62,809 bases of DNA from ZC4RG30 sp040508085. GTDB taxonomy: Bacteria > Pseudomonadota > Gammaproteobacteria > Steroidobacterales > Steroidobacteraceae. The notes beneath the pieces were generated by a model. The model did no database searches, was not told the DNA's origin, and saw nothing but the letters and a program-made list of their open reading frames with translations. Each line of letters opens with the position of its first letter. The first letter of the stretch is position 1. A program made the translations under genes and the position numbers. The stretch covers positions 1 to 62,809 of the forward strand of contig JBEVNO010000193.1 of NCBI GenBank assembly GCA_040508085.1. Direction: 5' to 3'. Positions 51,446 to 61,500 of this stretch are shown here, one piece after another.

Positions 51446-52374
51446 ACCGCCTGCGCTGGGCTGCGCTGCTAGGCACATTGCTCACGCCCTGCCTCGGCAA
51501 TGCCGCGATGCATGTGCTTGTGGTGGCGGGCATCGGCGGTGAGCCCGTATACGAAGAGCGTTTCGCGCAGTGGAGCGAACAGGTGGCGCAGGCTGCGGCC
51601 ACCGCCACCGGCGACGCGGCACGGGTGCAGCGCCTCAGCGGCGCCGAGGCCACGCGCGTGAAGATCGAGGCAGCACTGGGCGACGCGGCGCGCGAGCTGC
51701 GCGCCGGCGACCAGTTTGTGCTGCTGTTGCTGGGCCATGGCAGTTTCGACGGCAATGAATACCGGCTCAACATCGCGGGGCCGGATCTCACCGGCGCGCA
51801 GATCGGCGCGTTGCTGGACCGTATTCCGGCCGGCGTGGCGCAGCTGGTGGTCAACGCCACCAGCACCAGCGGCGCAGCGGCGGAAATCTGGGCGAAGCCA
51901 CAGCGCGTGGTGATCGCCGCCACCAAGACCGGACGCGAGCGCAATGCAACGCGCTTCGGCGGCTTCTGGGCGCAGGCGCTGTCCAGTGAGGAAGCTGATA
52001 CCGACAAGGATGGCAACATCACCGCGCAGGAGGCCTATGACTTCGCGGTGCGCAAGGTGAACGAGAGCTACAAGTCCGACGCGGCCATCGTCAGCGAGCA
52101 CGCGCGCATCAGCGGCAACGAACCTTCGCGCTTCGTGCTGGCGCGGCGCGGCGCGGCTGCGTTGTTCAGCAGCGACGCGCAGCTGGTGGCAATGCGCGGC
52201 GAGCAGGATGGCATCGAGCGGCGCATCGGCGAGATCAAAGGCCAGAAGGGCCAGCTCGCCGAGGATGCCTACTATGAGCGCCTGGAGCCTGCGCTGCTGG
52301 AGCTGGCGCGTCTGGGCGCACGTATCGATGCGCGACTGGCGGCATTGGGTGCGGCACAGGGAGGTACGCGATGA
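51442..52374 (+). CDS. Caspase-like (C13/C14 fold) protein lacking catalytic Cys, with EF-hand
   Basis: 310 aa from a GTG that overlaps the previous stop (GTGA). Signal peptide about 1-22. The caspase-hemoglobinase fold is seen in FVLLLLGHGSFDG with His99 in the catalytic His place. The usual A-S-C-x-S-G loop reads A139-T-S141-T-S-G, so Cys is replaced by Ser. A perfect 12-residue EF-hand loop follows at 186-197 (DTDKDGNITAQE). The C-terminal part is a coiled coil (GIERRIGEIKGQKGQLAEDA). It is probably a non-proteolytic, calcium-binding scaffold or an inactive protease. It overlaps the next gene by four bases. Confidence 0.78.
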   Translation: MNRLRWAALLGTLLTPCLGNAAMHVLVVAGIGGEPVYEERFAQWSEQVAQAAATATGDAARVQRLSGAEATRVKIEAALGDAARELRAGDQFVLLLLGHGSFDGNEYRLNIAGPDLTGAQIGALLDRIPAGVAQLVVNATSTSGAAAEIWAKPQRVVIAATKTGRERNATRFGGFWAQALSSEEADTDKDGNITAQEAYDFAVRKVNESYKSDAAIVSEHARISGNEPSRFVLARRGAAALFSSDAQLVAMRGEQDGIERRIGEIKGQKGQLAEDAYYERLEPALLELARLGARIDARLAALGAAQGGTR

Positions 52375-54638
52375 GCGCCCATCAGGCCCGGCGACTTTAT
52401 CTCTGTGCGGCGCTGTGGCTCGTCGCCTTGTGCGCCCCCGGCGTGGCGGCCGCGGTGGATATCGACTACGACCCGCGGCGGTCTGCGGCCCTGCGCCGCT
52501 GCGACGACCCGTTGCATCACGGGCTGGTGGAGCGCGCGCGCGAGTGCCTGCGCCCGCTGCTGCGCGCCAGCGATGCACTGACCCGTGCCGAAGCGGCGTT
52601 CGCGCTGGATGACCTGCGCACGGCCAACGACCAGTTCCGCGAGGCGGTGGCGGCAGAGCCGCGCGGCGTGCTGCCGCGCCTGCGCTGGGGCCGCATGTTC
52701 ATCGCTGCCGGGCAGTATGGCGAAGCGGTGAAGCTGTTCCAGGAAGCGCTCGAGCTGGATGCCACCGATGCCGGCACGCGGCTGGCGCTGGCGCGCGTCG
52801 CGGCCGAGCAGTTCAGCGGCGACGTTACCGAAGAAGTCGACAAACTGCTGGCAGAGAGGCCGGAGCTGCTCGAGGCGCACCTCATCGCATCGCGCCTGGC
52901 GGTGGAACGCGGCCGCTACGATGACGCCGTGCGCGAGGCGGAACGCGCCAGCAAGCTCGCCAGCGACCAGCGCCTGCCGCCGCTGGAGGCGCTCGGCCTG
53001 CTCGCCGCCATCGAGGTGATGCGCGGCCGCGATCCCGCAGCGCCGATCCGCGACGCGCTGGCCTACAACCCGCGCTACGGGGCGATGTTCGAGAAACTGG
53101 GCTACTTCGAGATCATGCGCCGCCGCTACCGCGAAGCCGATGTGTGGCTGCAGCGTGCCGCGCAGGTGCAGCCTGATCTCTGGTCGGCGCGGCGCGAGCT
53201 GGGACTGAACCTGCTGCGCCTGGGCCGCGCCAGCGAGGCTCGGCCGCACCTAGAGGCCGCCTATTCCGGCGACCCGTTCAACGCCAACACGGTCAATACG
53301 CTGCGGCTGCTCGACAGCCTGAACAAATTCGATGTGGTCAGCGCGGCGCAGCCACCGATGAACCTGCAGCTGCGCAAGGATGAGACCGCAACGCTTGGGC
53401 CGTATGTGCAGCAGCTGGTGAGCAGCAGCATCAGCACCTTTGCACGCCGTTATGGCTACACGCCGGACGGGCCGGTGACAGTGGAGCTGTATCCGGACCA
53501 CGATGATTTCGCGGTGCGCGCCGCCGGCCTGCCGGGCATCGGTCTGCTCGGCGTCACGTTTGGTCCGCTGGTGGTCATGGATAGCCCGTCCGGGCGCAAG
53601 AGCGGTGACTTCCACTGGGGCAGCACGCTGTGGCACGAGATGGCGCATGTGTTCACCCTCGGCGTCACGCAGCACTGGGTGCCGCGCTGGCTCAGCGAGG
53701 GCCTGTCGGTCTACGAGGAGTGGACGACCGGCCCGACCCCCGGCGTATCGGTCACCCCGGCGGTGCTCGACATGTTCGCGCAGGGCAAGCTGCTGCCGAT
53801 CGCGACACTCGACAATGGCTTCATGCGGCCCTCGTACGAAGGGCAGATCCAGATTTCATACGAGCAGGCCGGACTCACCTGCCTGTTTGCCGCCGAACGC
53901 TGGGGCTTCCCGCGCGTCGTGAGCTTCCTGCGCGCCTTCGACGGCAAGACCACGACGGAAGCTGCGATCCGCGCCGTGTTCCAGGTAGAGCCGGCGGAGT
54001 TCGACCGCCAGTTCCAGGCCTTCATGCGCAGCCGCTTCGGCACCTACGCGGCCGACCCCAAGCGCTGGCAGGAACTGATGGGCCGCGCCCACACCATGCT
54101 GGAGAGCCGCAACTGGGTGGCGGCGCGAGATGCGGCGCAGGCCGCCATCACGATGCTGCCGGAGTTCACCGCATCGGGCAGCGCCTATGAAGTGCTGGCC
54201 GCCGCGGAAGAAGGCGCTAGCAACAACGCCGCCGCCATGGCCGCGTGGCTCGCCTGGCGCAAGGCCGGCGGCTGGGATCCGGCCGGGCTGCGCAAGCTCG
54301 GCGCGCTGCTGATCGCCGCCGACCGCAAGACAGAAGCGGCCGAAGTGCTGAATGCGGTCAACTACGTGGATCCACTCGCCGTCGAGGGGCATGCCCAGCT
54401 GGGTGAATTGCTGGTCGAACAGCAGCGCGGCGCTGATGCGCTGCGCGAATACCAGGTGCTGCTGGGGCTGCAGCCACTGGACACCGCCGGCGCCAATTTC
54501 GGCCTGGCCCGTGCCTATCGTCTTGCCGGTGATGCGGCGCGCGCGCGCCGCCACCTGCTGCAGTCGCTGGAGACTGCGCCGAACTTTCGACCTGCCCAAC
54601 GCATGCTGCTGGAAATGACTGGAGACCGGACACCATGA
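52371..54638 (+). CDS. TPR protein with gluzincin-type peptidase domain
   Basis: 755 aa with a signal peptide (LCAALWLVALCAPGVAAA). The N-terminal half is TPR-like (RWGRMFIAAGQYGEAVKLFQ and similar helices). A peptidase_MA-type domain follows, with the zinc motif H422-E-M-A-H426 and a third ligand Glu443 (WLSEGLSVYEEW), and then further TPR-like helices to the end. The catalytic set appears complete, so it may be an active periplasmic metallopeptidase. Overlaps with both neighbours (ATGA) place it firmly in the MoxR operon. Confidence 0.85.
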   Translation: MSAHQARRLYLCAALWLVALCAPGVAAAVDIDYDPRRSAALRRCDDPLHHGLVERARECLRPLLRASDALTRAEAAFALDDLRTANDQFREAVAAEPRGVLPRLRWGRMFIAAGQYGEAVKLFQEALELDATDAGTRLALARVAAEQFSGDVTEEVDKLLAERPELLEAHLIASRLAVERGRYDDAVREAERASKLASDQRLPPLEALGLLAAIEVMRGRDPAAPIRDALAYNPRYGAMFEKLGYFEIMRRRYREADVWLQRAAQVQPDLWSARRELGLNLLRLGRASEARPHLEAAYSGDPFNANTVNTLRLLDSLNKFDVVSAAQPPMNLQLRKDETATLGPYVQQLVSSSISTFARRYGYTPDGPVTVELYPDHDDFAVRAAGLPGIGLLGVTFGPLVVMDSPSGRKSGDFHWGSTLWHEMAHVFTLGVTQHWVPRWLSEGLSVYEEWTTGPTPGVSVTPAVLDMFAQGKLLPIATLDNGFMRPSYEGQIQISYEQAGLTCLFAAERWGFPRVVSFLRAFDGKTTTEAAIRAVFQVEPAEFDRQFQAFMRSRFGTYAADPKRWQELMGRAHTMLESRNWVAARDAAQAAITMLPEFTASGSAYEVLAAAEEGASNNAAAMAAWLAWRKAGGWDPAGLRKLGALLIAADRKTEAAEVLNAVNYVDPLAVEGHAQLGELLVEQQRGADALREYQVLLGLQPLDTAGANFGLARAYRLAGDAARARRHLLQSLETAPNFRPAQRMLLEMTGDRTP

Positions 54639-55651
54639 CCGATACCGCCGCCCCGCCCGCAGAAGACACCACCTTGCTGGTCGAACGCTTCCGCCTGAGC
54701 TTCGACTCCATCCGCCGCGAGGTGCGCAAGATCATCGTCGGCCAGGACGAGGTGGTTGAGCAGCTGCTGATCACGCTGCTGGTGGGCGGGCACTGCCTGA
54801 TCACTGGCATGCCCGGCACGGCCAAGACGCTGCTGGTGCGCACGCTGGCGCAGGCACTGGGCCTTTCTTTCAAGCGCATCCAGTTCACGCCCGACCTGAT
54901 GCCCACCGACATCACCGGCACGGACATCCTCGAAGAGGATGTGGCCACGGGGCGCCGCACCTGGACTTTCGTGGCGGGGCCGCTGTTCGCCAATGTGCTG
55001 CTGGCGGACGAGATCAATCGTACGCCGCCCAAGACCCAGTCGGCGCTGCTGGAAGCCATGCAGGAACTGTCCGTGACGGTGCGCGGCAACACGCGCCGCA
55101 TCGAACCCCCGTTCTTCGTGCTGGCGACCCAGAACCCGATCGAGATGGAAGGTACCTATCCGCTGCCGGAGGCCCAGCTGGATCGCTTCCTGTTCAATGT
55201 GGTGCTGGATTACCTGGGCGCCGAAGACGAGTTGCGCGTGGTGGCCGACAACACGTCCCGTGTGGCACCGCCGGAGATCAACGCCTGCACCAGTTCCGCG
55301 GAAATCCTGAAGTTCCAGTGGCTGGTGCGGCAGGTGCCGATGACCGACCAGGTGGCGCGCCAGGCGGTGGCGCTGGTGCGCGCCACGCGGCCCAGCGACA
55401 GCAGCGCCGGCGAGGACGTGAAGAAATATGTGCGCTTCGGCGCCAGCATCCGCGCCACGCAGTTCCTGGCGCTGGCGGCAAAGGCACGTGCGCTGTCATC
55501 GGGCCGCTACCACGTGACCACGGACGACCTGCGCGCGCTGGCGCTGCCGGTGCTGCGCCACCGCGTGCTGGCCAATTACCAGGCCGAATCCGAAGGGGTG
55601 ACCATCGATGCCCTGCTCAGCCGCGTTGTGGACGGCGTGCTCGGCGGATGA
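54635..55651 (+). CDS. moxR: MoxR-family AAA+ ATPase
   Basis: 338 aa. Walker A GMPGTAKT, Walker B VLLADEINRTPPKTQSALLEAM, sensor 1 FVLATQNPIEMEGTYPLPEAQLDRF, and a C-terminal lid. MoxR ATPases are cytoplasmic chaperones that work with vWA proteins, often to insert metals or activate enzymes. The start overlaps the TPR-peptidase stop, and its stop overlaps the DUF58 start. Confidence 0.95.
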   Translation: MTDTAAPPAEDTTLLVERFRLSFDSIRREVRKIIVGQDEVVEQLLITLLVGGHCLITGMPGTAKTLLVRTLAQALGLSFKRIQFTPDLMPTDITGTDILEEDVATGRRTWTFVAGPLFANVLLADEINRTPPKTQSALLEAMQELSVTVRGNTRRIEPPFFVLATQNPIEMEGTYPLPEAQLDRFLFNVVLDYLGAEDELRVVADNTSRVAPPEINACTSSAEILKFQWLVRQVPMTDQVARQAVALVRATRPSDSSAGEDVKKYVRFGASIRATQFLALAAKARALSSGRYHVTTDDLRALALPVLRHRVLANYQAESEGVTIDALLSRVVDGVLGG

Positions 55652-56544
55652 GCAGCAAGCCCGCCACGTCGCTGCTGCGTCCGGAGGTGCTGGCGTCGCT
55701 GTCCACGCTGGAACTGGTGGCGCGCTCCGCCGTGGAGGGCTTCTTCCAGGGCATGCACCGCAGCCCGCGCTTCGGCTTCAGCCAGGAATTCGCCGAATAC
55801 AAGGCTTATTCCGAGGGTGACGATCCGCGCTTCGTGGACTGGAATGTGTTCGCACGCACCGACCGCACCTACATCCGGCGCTATCTCGGCGAGACCAACA
55901 CACGGCTGATGATCGCGCTGGATACCAGCGCGTCGATGGGCTACGGCAGCGGCGCCGTGACCAAGTTGCGCTATGCCCAGTTCCTGGCCGCCTCGCTGGC
56001 ATACATGGCGCTGCACCAGCACGATCCGGTCGGCCTGATCGCATTCGATTCCAAGATCCGCAGCTATCGCCCGGCGTCCAGCCGTACCGGCAGCCTGGCG
56101 GGCATCCTGCACGCGCTGGATGGCCTCGAATCCGGCAGCCGCACGGACCTGTCCGAATCCTTCCGGCAACTGCGCGAGCATGCACAGCGGCGCGGCCTGG
56201 TGGCCGTGATCTCCGATCTGTATTGCGATCCGGAGGCGCTGGCGCGGGCAGTGCAGCCGTTGGCCTGGAATGGCCACGACATCATGATTTTCCAGGTGCT
56301 GGATCGCGCGGAGCTGGAGCCGCACTGGGATGAATCGGTGCTGCTGCAGGACATGGAATCCGGCCAGCAGGTCGAAGTGTCACCGGATTACCTGCGCACC
56401 ACCTATCGCGACCGGTTCCAGAAGCATCTGGCCCATGTGAAGCAGGTGGCCGCACGGCATCGCGCCGACCACGTGCTGATGATCACGGACGAGCCGCTGG
56501 ACCGGGCACTGCGCGGTTACATGATGTTCAGGCAGAGGAGCTGA
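55648..56544 (+). CDS. DUF58 vWA-like protein
   Basis: 298 aa, soluble. The DUF58 signature FAEYKAYSEGDDPRFVDWNV followed by RTYIRRY is present, and then a vWA-like domain with MIALDTSASMGYG (metal site D-x-S-x-S intact). It is the direct partner gene of MoxR in almost all MoxR loci. The ATGA overlap with moxR shows translational coupling. It probably binds MoxR in the cytoplasm. Confidence 0.93.
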   Translation: MSSKPATSLLRPEVLASLSTLELVARSAVEGFFQGMHRSPRFGFSQEFAEYKAYSEGDDPRFVDWNVFARTDRTYIRRYLGETNTRLMIALDTSASMGYGSGAVTKLRYAQFLAASLAYMALHQHDPVGLIAFDSKIRSYRPASSRTGSLAGILHALDGLESGSRTDLSESFRQLREHAQRRGLVAVISDLYCDPEALARAVQPLAWNGHDIMIFQVLDRAELEPHWDESVLLQDMESGQQVEVSPDYLRTTYRDRFQKHLAHVKQVAARHRADHVLMITDEPLDRALRGYMMFRQRS

Positions 56545-56549
56545 AGGCC

Positions 56550-58541
56550 ATGTGGCTGGCTCCCTGGTTCCTGCTCGGACTGGCTGGCCTCGCGCTGCCG
56601 CTGTGGCTGCATCGCTTCGCGCGGCAGACCGAGGAGCAGCGGCCCTTCGCCTCGGCGATGTTCCTGGAGGCCAGCCAGATCCGGCGCAGCCGCCGGCACG
56701 AACTGCGCTACTGGCTGCTGCTGGCGCTGCGGCTGCTGTTGCTGGCACTGCTGGCGCTCGCCTTCGCAGGCCCCCTGTGGCGCAGCCATGTAGCGGCCGG
56801 CAAGGGCGGTGCCACGCTGCATGCCATCGTGCTCGACACCTCGCTGTCCATGCAGCAGCGCGGCGTCTGGGAGCGCGCGCAGGCGCAGGCGCTCGGACTC
56901 ATCGCCGGCATCAAGGGCGCGGACCGCGTCATGCTGGTCGCGGCAGATCACCAGCTGCGCGTGCTGCAGGAGCCGGTGTTCGCGGCCGAGGCGGGACGCG
57001 CGCGCGCGGCGGTGCAGGCGCTGACGCCCGGTGATTCGCGGCTCGACTATGGCGTGCTGGCGGCCGGTTCCGCCGCCTGGGGCACCGGCCCGGGCGAGCG
57101 CCTGCTGGTGCACGTGATCACGGACATGCAGCAGTCGGCGAGCCCGCTGCGCTTCGCCGATCTTGCGCCCCCGCCGGGCGTGAGCTTCGCGCTGGTCGAT
57201 GTGGGCGCGGCCGGTGTGGCTGACCTGCGGGTCGCAGGTATCCAGGAAGATGCGCGCGAGGCGGGTACGCTGCGCATCTGGCTCGATGGCGACCTCGCGG
57301 CGGCAGCCGGCCGCACGCTCGAGGTAGAGGTCAATGGCACTGTGCGCGAGCGGCGCGCGCTGCGTGCGGTGACGTCGCTGCCCGCGGTGGAGCGCTTCGC
57401 GCTCGGCGAGCTGGGGCCAGGCGAGCATCGCGTCACCGCCCGACTTTCGGCAGGTGATGATCTGGCCGCAGACGATGCCTGGTATGCGCTGTTGCGGCAT
57501 GTGGAGCCCAAGGTGCTGGTGGTGGCCGCCAGTCCCGATGGGGACGATGCGCACTACCTCGCCGCGGCCCTGGGCTCACTGGCACAGCCGCGCTTCGCCG
57601 TGGAAGCCGCGGTGCCCGCTGCCCTCGCCACGCGCCAGCTGGGCGAATTTGCCGCAGTCGTGGTGTCCGACGTGGGCCTGCTGAATGAAGCCGCGGCCAC
57701 CGCACTGCGGCGCTATGTCGAAGCTGGCGGCGCGGCGTTGCTGACGCTGGGCGCGCGCACCGCGCAGCTGTCGCAGGTGCCAGTCAGCGGCGCGCAGCTG
57801 GCGCGTGGCAATGCGCGCGCGGCGGCGAACCAGGAGGCGCGCGTCGCCGAGCTCGAGCAGAGCCATGCCATCCTGCGCGAGCCCGGCGCCTGGCGGCAGA
57901 TCCGCTTCTTCCGCCATGTGGCGCTCGAGGCGCCGGATGGCGCGCAGGTGCTGATGCGCTTCACCAACGGCACGCCGCTGATGCTGCAGCAATCGCTGGG
58001 CACCGGCCGCCTGCTGCTGTTCGCCTCGCCCCTGGACCGGCAGTGGAATGATCTGGCCATCCATCCCTTGTTCGTGCGCTTCGTGGCCGAGGCCACTGCG
58101 TGGCTGGCCGGGACGCGCGCCGAGTCGGCAGTGGCGACCGTAGGCACCGCACTGGATGCAGCGGCGCTGCGGCGTGGTGGCGCCCAGGTGTTCGAGCCCA
58201 CCGGCAAACGCGCAGTGATGCTGGGCGGCGCAGCTGACGGGTTGCGCTGGCTGCCGCAGATGCCGGGCTTCTACGAGCTGCGCGGCGGTGGCCGCAGCGA
58301 TTTCATCGCGGTGAATGTGGATCCGCGTGAAGTGCGGCTGGCGCGTCAGGATGAGGCCGCGCAGGCGCGCTGGCTGGCCCTGCAGGCCCGGCCGGAGGTC
58401 TCGGGGCAGGTTGCGGAGCCGGCTTCGAGCAGCGAACGTCTGTTGCCGGTGTGGTTCTGGCTGCTGCTGGCTGCGGTAGCCCTTGCATTCATGGAGCCGC
58501 TGGTGGCGAACTACCACCTTCACGTCCGCAGGGAACTGTAG
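56550..58541 (+). CDS. BatA-like membrane protein with vWA domain
   Basis: 663 aa. The N-terminal BatA domain has two membrane segments (WFLLGLAGLALPLWLHRF; YWLLLALRLLLLALLALAFAG) with RPFASAMFLEASQIRRSRR between them. A periplasmic vWA domain follows with the metal site D96-T-S-L-S100, then beta-rich and GATase-like regions, and a C-terminal membrane segment (WFWLLLAAVALAFMEPLV). Related to the Bacteroides aerotolerance proteins. It starts six bases after the DUF58 stop. Confidence 0.88.
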   Translation: MWLAPWFLLGLAGLALPLWLHRFARQTEEQRPFASAMFLEASQIRRSRRHELRYWLLLALRLLLLALLALAFAGPLWRSHVAAGKGGATLHAIVLDTSLSMQQRGVWERAQAQALGLIAGIKGADRVMLVAADHQLRVLQEPVFAAEAGRARAAVQALTPGDSRLDYGVLAAGSAAWGTGPGERLLVHVITDMQQSASPLRFADLAPPPGVSFALVDVGAAGVADLRVAGIQEDAREAGTLRIWLDGDLAAAAGRTLEVEVNGTVRERRALRAVTSLPAVERFALGELGPGEHRVTARLSAGDDLAADDAWYALLRHVEPKVLVVAASPDGDDAHYLAAALGSLAQPRFAVEAAVPAALATRQLGEFAAVVVSDVGLLNEAAATALRRYVEAGGAALLTLGARTAQLSQVPVSGAQLARGNARAAANQEARVAELEQSHAILREPGAWRQIRFFRHVALEAPDGAQVLMRFTNGTPLMLQQSLGTGRLLLFASPLDRQWNDLAIHPLFVRFVAEATAWLAGTRAESAVATVGTALDAAALRRGGAQVFEPTGKRAVMLGGAADGLRWLPQMPGFYELRGGGRSDFIAVNVDPREVRLARQDEAAQARWLALQARPEVSGQVAEPASSSERLLPVWFWLLLAAVALAFMEPLVANYHLHVRREL

Positions 58542-58543
58542 TC

Positions 58544-61500
58544 ATGACAGCCCGCAACCAGCTCGATGCCTACCTCGACCAGACGCGGCGCCGCCTGCAG
58601 TGGATCCTGTCGGCGCGTGGCCTGGCGCTGCTGGCGGGCGTGCTGCTGCTGGTCACTGTTGCCGGCGCGCTGCTGCTATGGCGATTCGCATTCACCGATG
58701 CGGCTGCGCTTGGAGCGCGGTTGGTGCTGCTCGCTGCCGCGCTCGCGGTTGCTGGCTGGGCGACGTGGCGCTGGCTGGTCATCGGTCGCGGTGCTGGCGC
58801 CGCTGCCTTCGAGCGCGCGCTGCCGGCGCAGTCCGGGCGTATCGCTACTTACCTGCAGGAGCGCTCCCGTCAGGGTCGCGCGTCGGTGCTCACCGATCTG
58901 CTGGCCGCTGATGCACTCGCCATCGCCGAGCGCGAGCCCCTGGCCAGCACCATTCCCACGCGGCGCATCTGGTTGCCGTCGCTGGGCGCGGCCGCGGCTG
59001 CTGCCGTGCTGGTGGTACTGCTGTTCCTGGGCGGGCCGGTGGGCGAAGGTGCACGGCATCTGTGGCTCGGCCGCCTGCCGCCCGCCGCCAGCATTGCCGC
59101 GGCCGCCGGTGGCATCGCCGTGGAACCGGGTGATGCCACGGTGCGTCGCAACCAGGATCTGCCCATCTCCGCGATAGTCAGCGGCAACGCCAGCGAAGTG
59201 CAGGTGCATGTGCGTTTCGACGGCGGCGGTGAGTGGGAGACGGTGCCCATGGAAGCCGGCGCCAATGGTGGCTATGCCTTCACGCTGTTCGCGGTGCGGG
59301 ATGGCGCGCGTTATTACGTGACGGCGGGCCGGATGAAGAGTGCGGAGCATCGCATCCAGGTGGTCGACCTGCCAACCATCGAAAAGCTGCGGCTCACTTA
59401 TGAATATCCGGGCTGGACGGGCCTGCCGCAGCGGCTCGAGGAAGACGGCGGCGACATCCGCGCCGTCACCGGCACGCGCGTGGCAGTGGAAGTGGTCACC
59501 AGCGCGCCGCTGGATACGCCGCTGCTGGTCATCAACGGCAGTGATGCGAAGCTCGCCGTCACCGGCAACTCCAGCCGTGGCAGCCTCGCGGTGCGGGAAG
59601 CCGGGCACTACCGCATCGCCACCCGCTTCGGCGACGAGATCGTGCCGCTGTCGCCGGACTACGTGATCGAACTGGTCACCGATGAGAAGCCTAATGTAGA
59701 GATCGTGCGGCCCGGCAAGGACTATCGCGCCACGGCCATCGAGGAAGTGCCAGTGCGCGTGCAGGCCACCGACGATTTCCGGCTGGAGTCGCTCGAGCTG
59801 CATTACTCGGTCAACGGCGGCGAGTGGCGCGCAGAGAAGCTGCCCGCCGGCAGCGCCGACATCCAGGCCGCCGCGCTGCTGCGGCTGGAAGAACTGCAGC
59901 GCGCCGGCGCTGGTGGCGCTGCGCCGCTGCTGGCCCCGGGCGATCTGGTGAGCTACTACGCGCAGGCACGGGATCATTCCAGCAGCGTGCAGACCGACCT
60001 GTTCCTGATCCAGGTGCAGCCCTTCGAACAGCGCTACACGCAATCGCAGGCGGGCGGTGGTGGCGGCGGCGGCGGCGGCGGTGAAGAGGACGAAGACGGC
60101 GACATCTCGCGCCGCCAGCGCGAAGTGCTGCTCGCCACCTGGAACCTGCGGCGCAACCAGGAAACCGGTAGTGATCGCGATGGCGAACGCGCCGCGGACA
60201 ATGCCCGCATGCTGGCGGAGGTGCAGACAACGCTTGCCGGACAGGCCCGCACGCTGGTCGAACGCGCCAAGGCGCGCGCGCTCACCGGGCAGGACGCCAA
60301 CGTCAACCAGTTCGTGAAGAGCCTGGAAGAAGCCGCGAAGGTGATGGAGCCGGCGGCGAAGAACCTGACCGACATGCAGCTGCCGGATGCCATCCAGCTG
60401 GAACAGCAGGCGCTGCAGCACCTGCTGCGCGCCGAGGCCAGCTTCCGCGAGATCCAGGTGGCGATGCAGAACAGTGGCGGCGGTGGTGGCGGCGGCTCGC
60501 AGGCCGGCCGCGACGTGTCGGAAATGACCGAGCTGGAGCTCGACCTGGAGAAGAACCAGTACGAGACCGAGCCGCAGATGACCGCGCAGCAGCGCAGCCA
60601 GGCGGAGGACGAATCGCTGCGGCGGCTGCGCGAACTGGCGCGCCGGCAGGAACAGCTCGCGCGCGAGGCAGCGCGGCAGGGCGCCACTCCCGAAGCGCAG
60701 CGCTGGCAGCAGGAGCAGTTGCGTCGCGAGGCGGAGGAGCTGCGTCGCCAGCTGGAGCAGCTGGCCCAGCAACAGTCGCAGCAGCGCGGGTCGCAACAGG
60801 GCGGTTCACCCCAGAGTGGATCGCAGCAAAGTGGCTCGCAGCAGAGCGGTTCGCAGCAGGGTCGCGGCCAGCCTGGTGGGCAGCCGCCTTCGCAGGACAA
60901 CGCCGCCGCCGAGGCCGCCCGCCAGGTGGCCCAGGCGCTGGACCAGATGCGCCAGGGCGCCAGCCGCGAGAACCAGACCCGCGCCAGCGAGCAGCTGAAC
61001 CGCGCCCGCGAGCAGCTGGAGCGCAGCCAGCAGCAGGCGGAGCGCGAGCGCTTCTCGAATCTGGCCGAGTCCGCGCGCGAGCTGGCGGAGCGCCAGCGCA
61101 GGGCCGAGAACGAACTGCGCGCCGCCATTGGCAGCCGCCCGCCGCCAGGCATCGCGAACCCGAATCGGCCGCGCGAGCCCGGCATCAGTTACGCCGACAT
61201 GGAACGCATGGCGACCACGCGCCGCGAGCTGCAGAGCGATCTGGAATCCCTGCAACGTCGCATGGACAGCACGCGGCGCCAGGCCGAGAAGGAAGCCCCG
61301 CGCGCCAGTGGCCAGGTGGCCGAGGCGCGCAAGGAACTGGAAGAGCTGGATACCAGTGGCAGCCTGTCGCGCAGTGCCCGTGACATCGAGCGCGGTCGTG
61401 GCGTGCAGGCCGCGACGCGCGAGAGCGTGGTGACCGACACCTTGCAGCGCCTGCAGCAGAGCCTGGAACAGGCGGCCGACACGGCCGAATCCGAATCCGG

